Shown: positions 15,866 to 24,234 of the stretch, one piece after another
Layout: every line of letters starts with the position of its first letter
Position numbering within the stretch: the stretch's first letter is position 1
Source of the DNA: Asaia bogorensis
GTDB lineage: Bacteria; Pseudomonadota; Alphaproteobacteria; SHVZ01
NCBI GenBank assembly: GCA_945897335.1
Contig: CAMDFP010000004.1
Span: 1-51,626 of the forward strand
DNA: 51,626 nucleotides
Reading direction: 5' to 3'
Notes under the pieces: model-generated
Database searches by the model: none
Told to the model about the DNA's origin: nothing
What the model saw: the letters and a program-made list of their open reading frames with translations, nothing else
Position numbers and translations under genes: made by a program

Positions 15866-17367
15866 CTGAGCGGCGTCGCCACGTTCAGCGGCGCCGACTG
15901 GTCGAACCACTCAGGTTTGGCCTTTTCCAGCTGGCGGGCGATCTGCAGCAACAGATCTTCCCTGGACCAGTTGCCGTAGAACATCGCGCCGATCGGAAGA
16001 CCGTCCGAGTCGAGGCCGGCCGGAACCGAGATGCCCGGCAGGCCGGTCTCGTTTCCCGGCATGGTGTAGCGGCAGGCATTCGCCAGGCGATCCAGCCACG
16101 GATCCAGCGCCTCGTTGGCGAGCAACGAGTAGGGCCCGTTCGCTTCCGGCACGCGTATGGCCAGCGTCGGCGTCAGCAGCACATCGTACTTTTCCATGAT
16201 GGCGCCGAAGCCGCGCGTGACCGCGTTGTTCTGCCCCATCATCTTCCAGATGTCGTACTTGTCGTAGCGGTCGGCCTCTTCCAGGTGGCGATGCGTCATG
16301 GGCCCAAGATAGCCCTTGAGATCGGGCGTGTTGATGCCGCGGTCGGCCGCCATGGTGCGGAACTGGGCGCGGCTGCCGATCCACTGACAGTAGTAGCTCG
16401 CCCACATCTGCTCCCAGTCGCAGATCTTCCTGTCATCGATCTCCTCGACTGCGTGGCCCAGGCTTTCCATCAGGCGGGCGACTTCGCGCACGCGCTTGGC
16501 CACCTGCGGATCGGTCTTGCCAGGGCGCCCCCAGGCCCCGGTCGAGAGCCCGATCTTCAGCTTCGGAGGATCTTTCCGGATCGCCTGCAGATACGAGCCC
16601 TGGAAGCGCGCCACATTCATGAAGGTGCCACCATTGGGCACGCGGGTGATGTAGTCGTAGACCGCAGCGGTATCGCGGACGCTGCGCGTGACCACGCCCT
16701 CGGCCGAGATCCGCACCATGTACTCGCTCTGCTTCACCGGCCGCGGCACCATTCCGCGCGTCGCCTTCAGGCCGACCAGACCGCAATACGAGGCCGGGAT
16801 GCGGGTCGAGCCGCCGCCGTCGGACGCCATGCTGATCGGCGTCACCCGGGCTGCCACCATCGCCGCCGAGCCGCCGGAGGAGCCGCCCGGCGTGTGCTTC
16901 AGGTTCCAAGGGCTGCGGGTGACCTTCACCTCGCCGAGATAGTCGGTGGTGGTGTCGAAGGTCATGCCGAACTCGGGCGTGGTCGAACGGCCGATCGGCA
17001 CCAGGCCGGCCGAGAGGAAATTATGGATGTTCGGATCGGTCTCCTTGGCGACCTGACCCTTGTCGAATTTAGAACCGGATTCGCGCTTGCGGCCCTTCAG
17101 CCCCGAGCCTAAGTCCTTGAGGAAGATCGGCACGCCGTAGAGGCGGCCGTCCTTGGCCGGCCCATCGGCGTCGGGATTCTTGACGACGTCGGCGAAGACC
17201 TCGAGCACGGCCGCGAGCTTCGGATTCATCAGCTCGACACCGGCCGCCACCTGGCGCGCAACCTCGCGGGCCGAGATCTTCTTCTTCTTCACGAGGTCGG
17301 CGAGCGCTATGCCGTCCTTCTTGGACCACTCTTCCCAACTCATCGCCAGACCGGACAACTTGGCCAT
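15862..17367 (-). CDS. Amidase signature family hydrolase
   Basis: Protein of 501 residues with the complete Ser-cisSer-Lys triad: Lys84 (IFLKDLGSG), Ser163 (TPGGSSGGSAAM) and nucleophile Ser187 (GGGSTRIPA). The 24-residue Ser-Ser spacing is the same as in known amidases. It hydrolyses a carboxamide; substrate unknown (aryl- or aliphatic amides, or Glu-tRNA amidotransferase-like relatives; no gatB/gatC nearby argues against the last). ATG 17367 follows GGGGAGGG. A TTTCCGAACGGAAA palindrome lies 16-29 bp upstream of the ATG, so regulation by a repressor overlapping the start region is plausible. Confidence 0.9.
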   Translation of the reverse strand: MAKLSGLAMSWEEWSKKDGIALADLVKKKKISAREVARQVAAGVELMNPKLAAVLEVFADVVKNPDADGPAKDGRLYGVPIFLKDLGSGLKGRKRESGSKFDKGQVAKETDPNIHNFLSAGLVPIGRSTTPEFGMTFDTTTDYLGEVKVTRSPWNLKHTPGGSSGGSAAMVAARVTPISMASDGGGSTRIPASYCGLVGLKATRGMVPRPVKQSEYMVRISAEGVVTRSVRDTAAVYDYITRVPNGGTFMNVARFQGSYLQAIRKDPPKLKIGLSTGAWGRPGKTDPQVAKRVREVARLMESLGHAVEEIDDRKICDWEQMWASYYCQWIGSRAQFRTMAADRGINTPDLKGYLGPMTHRHLEEADRYDKYDIWKMMGQNNAVTRGFGAIMEKYDVLLTPTLAIRVPEANGPYSLLANEALDPWLDRLANACRYTMPGNETGLPGISVPAGLDSDGLPIGAMFYGNWSREDLLLQIARQLEKAKPEWFDQSAPLNVATPLS

Positions 17368-17382
17368 GACCGTCCCTCCCCG

Positions 17383-17396
17383 TTTCCGAACGGAAA
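17383..17396. promoter_or_regulatory. Palindromic operator candidate, copy 2
   Basis: TTTCCGAACGGAAA is identical to the site at 7778-7791. It lies just upstream of the amidase ribosome binding site, a position where a bound repressor could block initiation. Two exact copies of a 14-bp palindrome, both in short promoter gaps, suggest one regulator acting on both genes. Confidence 0.55.
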
Positions 17397-17423
17397 GGAG
17401 TGCAGCGCCCTGGAGCGCTCCGG

Positions 17424-17858
17424 TCAAGCCCCGGCGAGCCGAAGCGTCAGGTCGGGAAGGCGTTCCTCGTTGCCCTGCCCGTCGCTCTCGGCGATCTGCA
17501 TGGCACCATGGGCACGGTAGAAGGCGACGGCACGGGTGTTGTGGGTGAAGACGTAGAGCTTGAGGTCGCCCGATTTCCGCGCCCAGGCCAGCAGCGCGCG
17601 GCCGATGCCCTGGCGGTGATGCTCAGGCAGGACCCAGAGATGATCGAGCCAGCCTTCACGGGTCACGGCGAAGCCGACCGGAACGCCGTCCCGCTCCGCC
17701 ACCATCACCGTCTTGCCTGCGATCAGTCCCTGGTGAAAGGCCAGGTCTTCGGCCGCCGAGTGCAGGTTCGGGATGTCGGCGGACGTGCGGGCGGCGAGCT
17801 GGATCGCCGTGAGCGCCGCAGCATCCGCCATCACCGCCCGGCGCAGGACGAGGCTCAT
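17424..17858 (-). CDS. GNAT family N-acetyltransferase
   Basis: Protein of 144 residues. The acetyl-CoA-binding motif A is LDHLWVLPEHHRQGIGRALLAWA (Q/RxxGxG as RQGIGR), with motif B near LYVFTHNTRAVAFYRAHGA. It acetylates an amine; acceptor unknown. The start ATG at 17858 overlaps the stop of the RND pump gene (ATGA), so it is translationally coupled to the pump and may modify a pump substrate or simply share the transcript. Confidence 0.88.
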   Translation of the reverse strand: MSLVLRRAVMADAAALTAIQLAARTSADIPNLHSAAEDLAFHQGLIAGKTVMVAERDGVPVGFAVTREGWLDHLWVLPEHHRQGIGRALLAWARKSGDLKLYVFTHNTRAVAFYRAHGAMQIAESDGQGNEERLPDLTLRLAGA

Positions 17859-20800
17859 GACGCCTTCGTCAACCGCCGCCGCGTCAGGAGGCGCAGCGCC
17901 ACGTAGAAGACCGGGGTGAAGAAGAGGCCGAGCAGGGTCACGCCGGCCATGCCGAAGAATACGGCGGTGCCCAGCGCCTGGCGCATCTCGGCGCCGGGGC
18001 CCGTCGCCGTCACCAGCGGCACCACGCCGAGGATGAAGGCGAGCGCCGTCATCAGGATCGGACGCAGCCTGAGCCTGGCCGCCTCGACCACCGCCTCGAT
18101 CAGGTCCTTGCCTTCGTGCTCGGCCTGCCTTGCGAACTCGACGATCAGGATCGCGTTCTTGGCGGCGAGGCCGACCAGCACCACGAGGCCGATCTGGACC
18201 AGGATGTTGTTGTCCATGCCGCGCAGCATGATGCCGCCGAGCCCTGCGAGCGCGCTCAGCGGCACGATCAGCATGATCGCCATCGGCAGCACCCAGCTCT
18301 CGTACTGAGCCGAGAGCGCGAGGAAGACGAAGACGATGGCGAGCGCGAAGATGAAGAGGGTGGCCGAGCCGCTCTCCTTTTCCTGCAGCGCCAGCTCGGT
18401 CCACTCGTAGCCCATGCCCTGCGGCAGCACGCGCTCGACGATGCCCTCCATCATGCCGAGCGCGACCGAGGAGGAGAGGCCGGGGACGCTGCTGCCCTGC
18501 ACGGGCACGGACGGGTAGGAGTTGTAGCGCTGGACCAGGTCCGGCCCGCTCGAGGACCGGATGTTGACCAGCGTGCCGAGCGGCACCAGGGCGCCGGTCG
18601 CACTCCTCACCTTGAGGCCGAGGATGTCCTCAGGCTCCATGCGGAAACCCTGGTCGGCCTGCGCCCGCACCTGGTAGATGCGCCCGAAGGCGTTGAAGTC
18701 GTTGACGTAGGCCGAGCCCAGATTGACCTGGATGGTCTCGAAGATAGCGGAGATCGGCACATTCAGGATCTGCGCCTTGGTGCGGTCGATCTCGAGGAAG
18801 AACTGCGGCGAGTTGGCGCTGAAGGTGGTGAAGACGCCGAACAGGCCCGGCGTCTGGCTCGCCTGGCCGATCACCTGATAGGCCGTTGCCAGCAAGGCCC
18901 GCGTACCCTGCCCGGTGCGATCCTGGATCTGCATCTTGAAGCCGCCGCCGGTGCCGATGCCGGGAACGGCCGGCGGCGGGACGGCGATGACGAAGGCCTC
19001 CTGCACCGCCTGCAGGCGGCCGAACAGCATGCCGACGATCTTGTCGGCGGGAAGCTGGTCGCGAATGCGCTCGGGGAAGGATTTCAGGCGAGCGAAGATG
19101 ACGGCGGAGTTGGACACAACGGTGAAGGTGGCACCGGAGAATCCGGCGAAGGACACGGTGTCCTCGACGCCGGGCGTCGACTTCACGATGTCGGCGACCT
19201 TGTGCAGCACCGCATCCGTCCGCGCCAGCGAGGCGCCGTCGGGAAGCTGGACGACGATGATGGCATAGCCGCGGTCGAGCTGCGGGATGAAGCCCGTCGG
19301 CACCTTCTGCACGGTGAACACAGTCAGCGCGGCGAGCGCCGCATAGAGCCCGAGCATGAGCGTCTTCCGGCCGACGGTGGCGCGCACCGTGCGGCTGTAA
19401 CCCCAGCCGAAGCGGTCGAAGATGCCGTTGAAGCCGCGGGCGAAAGCCTGCCCGGCCCGGCCGATGATCGTGCGCGGCGGATGGTTCGGGTCATGCGCCT
19501 TCAGCAGCAGCGCACCCAGCGCCGGCGAAAGCGTGAGCGAGTTGATCGCCGAGAGGACGGTCGCGACGGCGATGGTCAGCGCGAACTGGCGGTAGAATTG
19601 CCCGGAAATTCCCGGAAGGAAGGCGGTCGGGATGAACACCGCCGAGAGCACGATGGCGATGGCGATGACCGCGGTTCCAACCTCGTCCATGGTCTCGTGC
19701 GCCGCATCCCTCGGACTCATGCCGTCGCGGATGTTGCGCTCGATGTTCTCGACCACGACGATCGCGTCGTCGACGACGATGCCGATGGCCAGTACCAGGC
19801 CGAACAAGGTGAGGACGTTGAGATTGACGCCGAGCATCGCCATTACGGCGAAGGTGCCGATCAGCGACACCGGGATCGACAGGATCGGGATCAGGGATGC
19901 CCGCCAGGACTGCAGGAAGATGACGACGACCAGCGCCACCAGCAAGATCGCCTCGATCAGCGTCTCGTAGACCGCGTCGATCGACTCGGCGATGAAGTCG
20001 GTCGGGTTGTAGACAACGGTGTAGTCGAGCCCCCTCGGGAAGTCCTTCTTGAGATCCTCCATCCGCTTGAGGATGGCAGCCGAGGTTTCGAGCGCGTTGC
20101 TGCCGGGCCTTTGGAAGACGCCGAGCGCGACCGCAGGCTTGCCGTTGAGGTAGCTGTTGGTAACGTAGTCGCGTGCCCCCATCTCGACCCGGGCCACGTC
20201 TTCGAGCTTCACCAGGCGGCCGTCGGCGGTCGACTTGACGATGATGTCCCGGAACTGGCGCACGTCCTGAAAGCGGCCCTGGGTCGTCACCACGATCTGG
20301 AAGGCGTTGCCGGCCTGGTTCGGCGGCAGTCCGAGCGCGCCGCCCGAGACCTGGACGTTCTGTTCCTGAAGCGCCCGCACCACGTCGCCGGCGGCGAGCC
20401 CGTAGGAGGCGAGCCGGTCGGGATTGAGCCAGATCCGGAGCGAGTACTCGCGGGCACCGAAGACGATGAGGTCGCCGACGCCGTCGATGCGGGAGAGCTG
20501 GTCGCGGACGCGGAGCAGCGCATAGTTGGAGACGTAGAGCTCGTCCAGCGTGCCGTCGGTCGCCAGCATGTGGACGACCATCATCAGATCGGGCGAGCTC
20601 TTCTTGGTGGTGACGCCGAGGCGCCTGACCTCTTCGGGCAGGCGCGGCGTCGCCGAGGAGACACGGTTCTGGACCAGAACCTGGGCGGTATCGAGGTTGG
20701 TGCCCGGCCGGAAGGTCACCGAGAGCGCCATGGCGCCGTCGGAGGTCGAGTAAGACGACATGTAGAGCATGCCCTCGACGCCGTTCACCTCCTGCTCGAT

Positions 20801-20998
20801 CGGCGTCGCCACCGTCGCCGCCACCGTCTCGGCGTCGGCGCCGGGATAGACCGCGTTCACGACGATGGTCGGCGGCGCGATCTCCGGGTATTCGCTGACC
20901 GGGAGACGGGTGAAGGCGATCAGGCCGATGATCACCGTCGCGATTGAGATGACCGCGGCGAAGATCGGCCGGTCGACGAAGAAGTGTGCGAACTTCAT
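17855..20998 (-). CDS. RND efflux pump inner-membrane transporter (HAE1 family)
   Basis: Proton-driven efflux transporter of 1047 residues, the usual length for AcrB/MexB-type pumps. FFVDRPIFAAVISIATVIIG begins the first helix. Large periplasmic loops contain the TPIEQEVNGVEGMLYMSS stretch, and helix 4 carries the proton-relay Asp pair (GIVVDDAIVVVENIE). A second set of six helices follows the second loop. The ATG at 20998 is chosen over an in-frame TTG at 21004. Ten bases separate it from the upstream adaptor gene. No outer-membrane channel gene is adjacent, so it probably uses one encoded elsewhere. Likely exports hydrophobic drugs or metabolites. Confidence 0.95.
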   Translation of the reverse strand: MKFAHFFVDRPIFAAVISIATVIIGLIAFTRLPVSEYPEIAPPTIVVNAVYPGADAETVAATVATPIEQEVNGVEGMLYMSSYSTSDGAMALSVTFRPGTNLDTAQVLVQNRVSSATPRLPEEVRRLGVTTKKSSPDLMMVVHMLATDGTLDELYVSNYALLRVRDQLSRIDGVGDLIVFGAREYSLRIWLNPDRLASYGLAAGDVVRALQEQNVQVSGGALGLPPNQAGNAFQIVVTTQGRFQDVRQFRDIIVKSTADGRLVKLEDVARVEMGARDYVTNSYLNGKPAVALGVFQRPGSNALETSAAILKRMEDLKKDFPRGLDYTVVYNPTDFIAESIDAVYETLIEAILLVALVVVIFLQSWRASLIPILSIPVSLIGTFAVMAMLGVNLNVLTLFGLVLAIGIVVDDAIVVVENIERNIRDGMSPRDAAHETMDEVGTAVIAIAIVLSAVFIPTAFLPGISGQFYRQFALTIAVATVLSAINSLTLSPALGALLLKAHDPNHPPRTIIGRAGQAFARGFNGIFDRFGWGYSRTVRATVGRKTLMLGLYAALAALTVFTVQKVPTGFIPQLDRGYAIIVVQLPDGASLARTDAVLHKVADIVKSTPGVEDTVSFAGFSGATFTVVSNSAVIFARLKSFPERIRDQLPADKIVGMLFGRLQAVQEAFVIAVPPPAVPGIGTGGGFKMQIQDRTGQGTRALLATAYQVIGQASQTPGLFGVFTTFSANSPQFFLEIDRTKAQILNVPISAIFETIQVNLGSAYVNDFNAFGRIYQVRAQADQGFRMEPEDILGLKVRSATGALVPLGTLVNIRSSSGPDLVQRYNSYPSVPVQGSSVPGLSSSVALGMMEGIVERVLPQGMGYEWTELALQEKESGSATLFIFALAIVFVFLALSAQYESWVLPMAIMLIVPLSALAGLGGIMLRGMDNNILVQIGLVVLVGLAAKNAILIVEFARQAEHEGKDLIEAVVEAARLRLRPILMTALAFILGVVPLVTATGPGAEMRQALGTAVFFGMAGVTLLGLFFTPVFYVALRLLTRRRLTKAS

Positions 20999-21008
20999 GG
21001 CCAAGCCT

Positions 21009-22148
21009 TCAGCGCGACGGTGGCAAGGTCGTCAGCTGCGGCGTCACCTTGGCCCCCGGCCTCGCCCGCTGAAGGCCGTTGACGACGATGGTCTCCTCGC
21101 CGGTCAGGCCCTGGCGGACGACGCGGTAGCCGTCCTCGCGCGGGCCTGGGCGGATCACCTTCGGCGAAACGGTGCCGTCATCGGCGACCACCATGACGAA
21201 GCGTCGGTCCTGGTCGGCGGAGATCGCCTCGTCCGGCACCAGCACTGCCTTGTAGCGCGGGCTGCCCGGAATGCGGACGCGACCGAACAGGCCCGGCGCC
21301 ATCACCAGCTCCTTGTTCTCCAGCGAGGCGCGAAGCCGGATAGTGCCGCTCTGCGAATCGAGCCGGTTGTCGGCGAAATCGAGCACGCCGGGACGGTCGA
21401 GCGTCTTCTCGTCGGCGAGCCCGAGGAAGACCTGGGTCTTGGCTTCGCCGAGCGCGGTCCTGACGCCGATGGTACGCGAATAGGCGAGGAAGGAACGCTC
21501 ATCGACGTCGAAATAGAAGTGGATCGGATCGAGCGAGACGACCGTGGTGAGCAGCGTGTCGTTGGCGCGGACGAGGTTGCCTTCGGTGACCAGGCGGCGG
21601 CCGATGCGTCCGGACAAGGGCGCACGGATCTCGGTGAAGCCCAAGTCGAGCCGGGCCTGCTCCAGCGCCGCACGGGCGCCGACAAATTCGGCCTCGGCCT
21701 GGTGCGCCTGCTGGCGGCGCTCCTCCAGCGTGCGCTCGGCGGCGACGCCGGTCCGGGTCAGGTTCTCCGTCCGCTCGAGATCCGCCTTGGTGAATGTGAG
21801 CCGGGTCTGCGCCGAGGTCACCGCCGCCTGGGCGCGATTGACCGCGGCCTGATAGGGGCGCTTGTCGATGACGAAGAGGAGGTCGCCCTCCTTCACCAGG
21901 CCGCCCTCGCGGAAGTTCGAGGTCTCGAGATATCCCGCAACGCGCGCGCGGATCTCGACCGAGCTGACGGCGTCGAAGCGACCGACGAACTCGTCCCACT
22001 CGACGATCTCCTTGACCAGCGGCTTGGCGACCGTAACCGGCGGGGGACCGCCGCCACCCGGCATCTGAGCGCGCACGGGCAGGGTTGCGAGGAGACAGAT
22101 GGCAAGGCCGGCGAGCGCCAGCGGCGTCCTCTTCAGGGATGCGGGCAT
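21009..22148 (-). CDS. RND efflux periplasmic adaptor (membrane fusion protein)
   Basis: Periplasmic adaptor of 379 residues (386 if ATG 22169 is used). It has a signal peptide (LALAGLAICLLATLPVRAQ), a Gly/Pro-rich linker, a lipoyl half (VEIRARVAGYLETSNFREGGLVKEGDLLFVID), an alpha-helical hairpin, and a beta-barrel and membrane-proximal region ending with LTGEETIVVNGLQRARPGAKV. It links the pump below to an outer-membrane channel. ATG 22148 is preferred because AGAGG lies about 8 bases upstream, while 22169 has a poorly spaced GGTGGA. The unusual AT-rich palindrome upstream may regulate it. Confidence 0.92.
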   Translation of the reverse strand: MPASLKRTPLALAGLAICLLATLPVRAQMPGGGGPPPVTVAKPLVKEIVEWDEFVGRFDAVSSVEIRARVAGYLETSNFREGGLVKEGDLLFVIDKRPYQAAVNRAQAAVTSAQTRLTFTKADLERTENLTRTGVAAERTLEERRQQAHQAEAEFVGARAALEQARLDLGFTEIRAPLSGRIGRRLVTEGNLVRANDTLLTTVVSLDPIHFYFDVDERSFLAYSRTIGVRTALGEAKTQVFLGLADEKTLDRPGVLDFADNRLDSQSGTIRLRASLENKELVMAPGLFGRVRIPGSPRYKAVLVPDEAISADQDRRFVMVVADDGTVSPKVIRPGPREDGYRVVRQGLTGEETIVVNGLQRARPGAKVTPQLTTLPPSR

Positions 22149-22230
22149 CTGAAAGCCTCTTTGCTTCATTCCACCGATTCTGGCGTCGGCGGGTACGGGG
22201 ATACGCAGCTATTTGGCGCGGCGTGCCCTG

Positions 22231-22248
22231 TTTTGCAATGCAGCAAAA
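22231..22248. promoter_or_regulatory. AT-rich inverted repeat upstream of the efflux operon
   Basis: TTTTGCAATGCAGCAAAA has 6-bp arms (TTTTGC/GCAAAA) around AATGCA, about 80-100 bp upstream of the adaptor start. The 140-bp gap is distinctly AT-rich compared with its surroundings. TetR-family repressors commonly bind such sites at RND operons, but no tetR-like gene is adjacent. Confidence 0.4.
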
Positions 22249-22312
22249 ACGCAACACCGGCGGCTACAAATACATAAAATCCCGTTGAACTGATGTCCGC
22301 GGATCGAGGCGG

Positions 22313-23590
22313 TTACCGATAGAACATCGTCGGCAGCCACAGCACCATGTCCGGCCAATAGGTCACGAGGCCGAGCGTGACCACGAGCGGAATGAGGAAC
22401 GGCGCGCAGGCCCGCGTCGTCCGTTCGAACGAGATATTGGCAACTCTCGCCAGGATGTAGAGCACCATCCCGACCGGCGGGGTCAGCAGGCCGATCATCA
22501 GGTTGAGCACCATGATCACCCCGAAATGAACGGGGTCGACGCCGATCCGCTCCATCAGCGGCAGCAGCACCGGCACCAGGATGGTTATCGCCGCGATCGT
22601 CTCCATGAAGCAGCCGACGACCAGCAGGAAGATGTTCACGAGAAGCAGGATCGCCCAGGGCTGGGTGGTGATCGAGAGAACGAGCTCGGCGACGTTGTCG
22701 GTGACCTTGGTGATGGTGATCAGGTAGCCGAAGATCGACGCGCCGGCGACGATCAGCAGGATGATCGCCGTCGTTTCCGTCGTCTCCATGCTGACCTTGA
22801 TCAACCCGCGCCAGGAAAGCGTGCGGTAGACGAACATGCCGAGGATCAGCGCATAGGCGGTCGCCGCGATCGCCGCCTCGGTCGGTGTGAAGACGCCTGT
22901 CGTCATGCCGCCAATCAAGAGGACCGGCGTCATCAGCGGGAGGAAGGCGCGACGGAAGGTGTACCAGAGCCGGTCGAGCGCGAAGGTCGCATCCCGCTGG
23001 AAGCCCCGGACATGGGCATACCAGGCGACCATGACCATCATCGTCGCCGCCATCACCAGGCCGGGGATCAGGCCGGCGGCGAAGAGCTGGCCGATCGAGG
23101 CATTGGCCATGACGCCGTAGATCACCATCGGCAGCGACGGCGGGATGATCGGTCCGATAGTCGAACTCGCCCCGGTGATGCCCACGGCGAAGTCGACGTC
23201 GTAGCCGTGGTCGCGCATCGCCTTGATCTCGATATTGCCGAGGCCGCCGGCATCGGCGACCGCGGTGCCGGACATGCCGGCGAAGATCACCGAACCGACG
23301 ACGTTGACGTGACCGAGGCCGCCCTTGAGCCAACCGACCAACGCAAGAGCGAAGTCGTATATGCGTTCGGTGATGCCGCCCGAATTCATCAGGCTGCCGG
23401 CCATGATGAAGAAGGGGATGGCCAGCAGCGGGAACGAGTCGACGCCGGCGACCATGCGGTGAACGACGACGAGGTGCGGCTGCGCGTCCTCGACCATCAC
23501 CAAGAGCAGCGATGCGCCGCCGAGCGCGACCGCGACCGGAACGCCGATCACCATGAGCCCGACGAAGACGAGGATGAGGAAGCCGCTCAT
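22313..23590 (-). CDS. TRAP transporter large permease (DctM)
   Basis: Inner-membrane subunit of 425 residues with about 12 hydrophobic segments. It has family-typical motifs LLAIPFFIMAGSLMNSGGITERI, GMSGTAVADAGGLGNIEIKAM and ASSTIGPIIPPSLPMVIYGVM. It drives sodium-coupled uptake of an organic acid or related solute delivered by the DctP protein. The start overlaps the dctQ stop by ATGA (23587-23590). The substrate is unknown. Confidence 0.94.
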   Translation of the reverse strand: MSGFLILVFVGLMVIGVPVAVALGGASLLLVMVEDAQPHLVVVHRMVAGVDSFPLLAIPFFIMAGSLMNSGGITERIYDFALALVGWLKGGLGHVNVVGSVIFAGMSGTAVADAGGLGNIEIKAMRDHGYDVDFAVGITGASSTIGPIIPPSLPMVIYGVMANASIGQLFAAGLIPGLVMAATMMVMVAWYAHVRGFQRDATFALDRLWYTFRRAFLPLMTPVLLIGGMTTGVFTPTEAAIAATAYALILGMFVYRTLSWRGLIKVSMETTETTAIILLIVAGASIFGYLITITKVTDNVAELVLSITTQPWAILLLVNIFLLVVGCFMETIAAITILVPVLLPLMERIGVDPVHFGVIMVLNLMIGLLTPPVGMVLYILARVANISFERTTRACAPFLIPLVVTLGLVTYWPDMVLWLPTMFYR

Positions 23591-24153
23591 TGGGTACGCC
23601 CTTCGGCATGCACGCGCGTGAGCGCGCTCTCGCCCTCCCGCCAGTGGCGGACCGCCACCTGCACGGAGCGCAGGGTCAGGATGGCGAAGCCGAGACAGCC
23701 GACACCGAAGACAATGCTCATCGGCCAGTCGATCACGACCATGCGCTGGAACTGCATGATGCTGGCGACCTTCCAGCCGAGCCAGGTCGCATGGGCGTAG
23801 AAGAGGATGCGGAGGGCGTCGACCAGGGTTGAGAGCCAGAACGCCTGTCGCCGATTGAGGTAGACGTAGAAGAACTCGACATGGATATGCGAGTTCTTGC
23901 GCGCAGCCATGCCGGCACCGATGAAGGTGACGCAGACCAGGAGGTAGCGGGCGATCTCCTCGGTCCAGGCGAGGGAGTCGTTCAGCACATAGCGCGTGAA
24001 GAACTGAAGGAAAACGACGATCGCCAGGCTCCAGAAGAGCACGAAGGCGACCCAGTCCTCGGGGCCATAGTCGGAAAGGCGGACGTCGGCGTCATCCGCC
24101 GTGCCGATGATCGGCTGCCCGAGATCGGGCCCGCCTAGGTTTGTCCCCGTCAC
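23587..24153 (-). CDS. TRAP transporter small permease (DctQ)
   Basis: Inner-membrane subunit of 188 residues with four predicted helices (for example WVAFVLFWSLAIVVFLQFFTRYVL) and the family motif SLAWTEEIARYLLVCVTFIGAGMAARKNSHIHVEFF. GTG start at 24153, preceded by a G-rich stretch rather than a clear Shine-Dalgarno. An 81-bp gap containing a strong hairpin separates it from dctP. Confidence 0.9.
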   Translation of the reverse strand: MTGTNLGGPDLGQPIIGTADDADVRLSDYGPEDWVAFVLFWSLAIVVFLQFFTRYVLNDSLAWTEEIARYLLVCVTFIGAGMAARKNSHIHVEFFYVYLNRRQAFWLSTLVDALRILFYAHATWLGWKVASIMQFQRMVVIDWPMSIVFGVGCLGFAILTLRSVQVAVRHWREGESALTRVHAEGRTQ

Positions 24154-24188
24154 GCCGCCCCCCGGCCATTCCCGCGTCGCCCTCGACC

Positions 24189-24212
24189 GGAGGCGGGCCT
24201 TCGCCCGCCTCC
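24189..24212 (-). terminator. Intergenic stem-loop between dctP and dctQ
   Basis: GGAGGCGGGC and GCCCGCCTCC form a perfect 10-bp stem with a 4-base loop (GAAG on the transcript). No U-tract follows. In TRAP operons such a hairpin can act as a partial terminator or as a 3' stabiliser that raises dctP mRNA relative to the permease genes; that role is inferred from position. Confidence 0.5.
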
Positions 24213-24234
24213 GTCAGGAAAGATCGATCAAGCC

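Noticed and set aside
15862-17367. GatA subunit of the Glu-tRNA amidotransferase
   Set aside because: No gatB or gatC gene nearby, and the C-terminal region is divergent; kept as a general amidase.
18116-20947. Long open frame on the plus strand opposite the RND pump gene
   Set aside because: It is antisense to a clearly conserved 1047-residue transporter, reads as low-complexity His/Arg/Asp-rich sequence, and is expected from codon bias at high GC.
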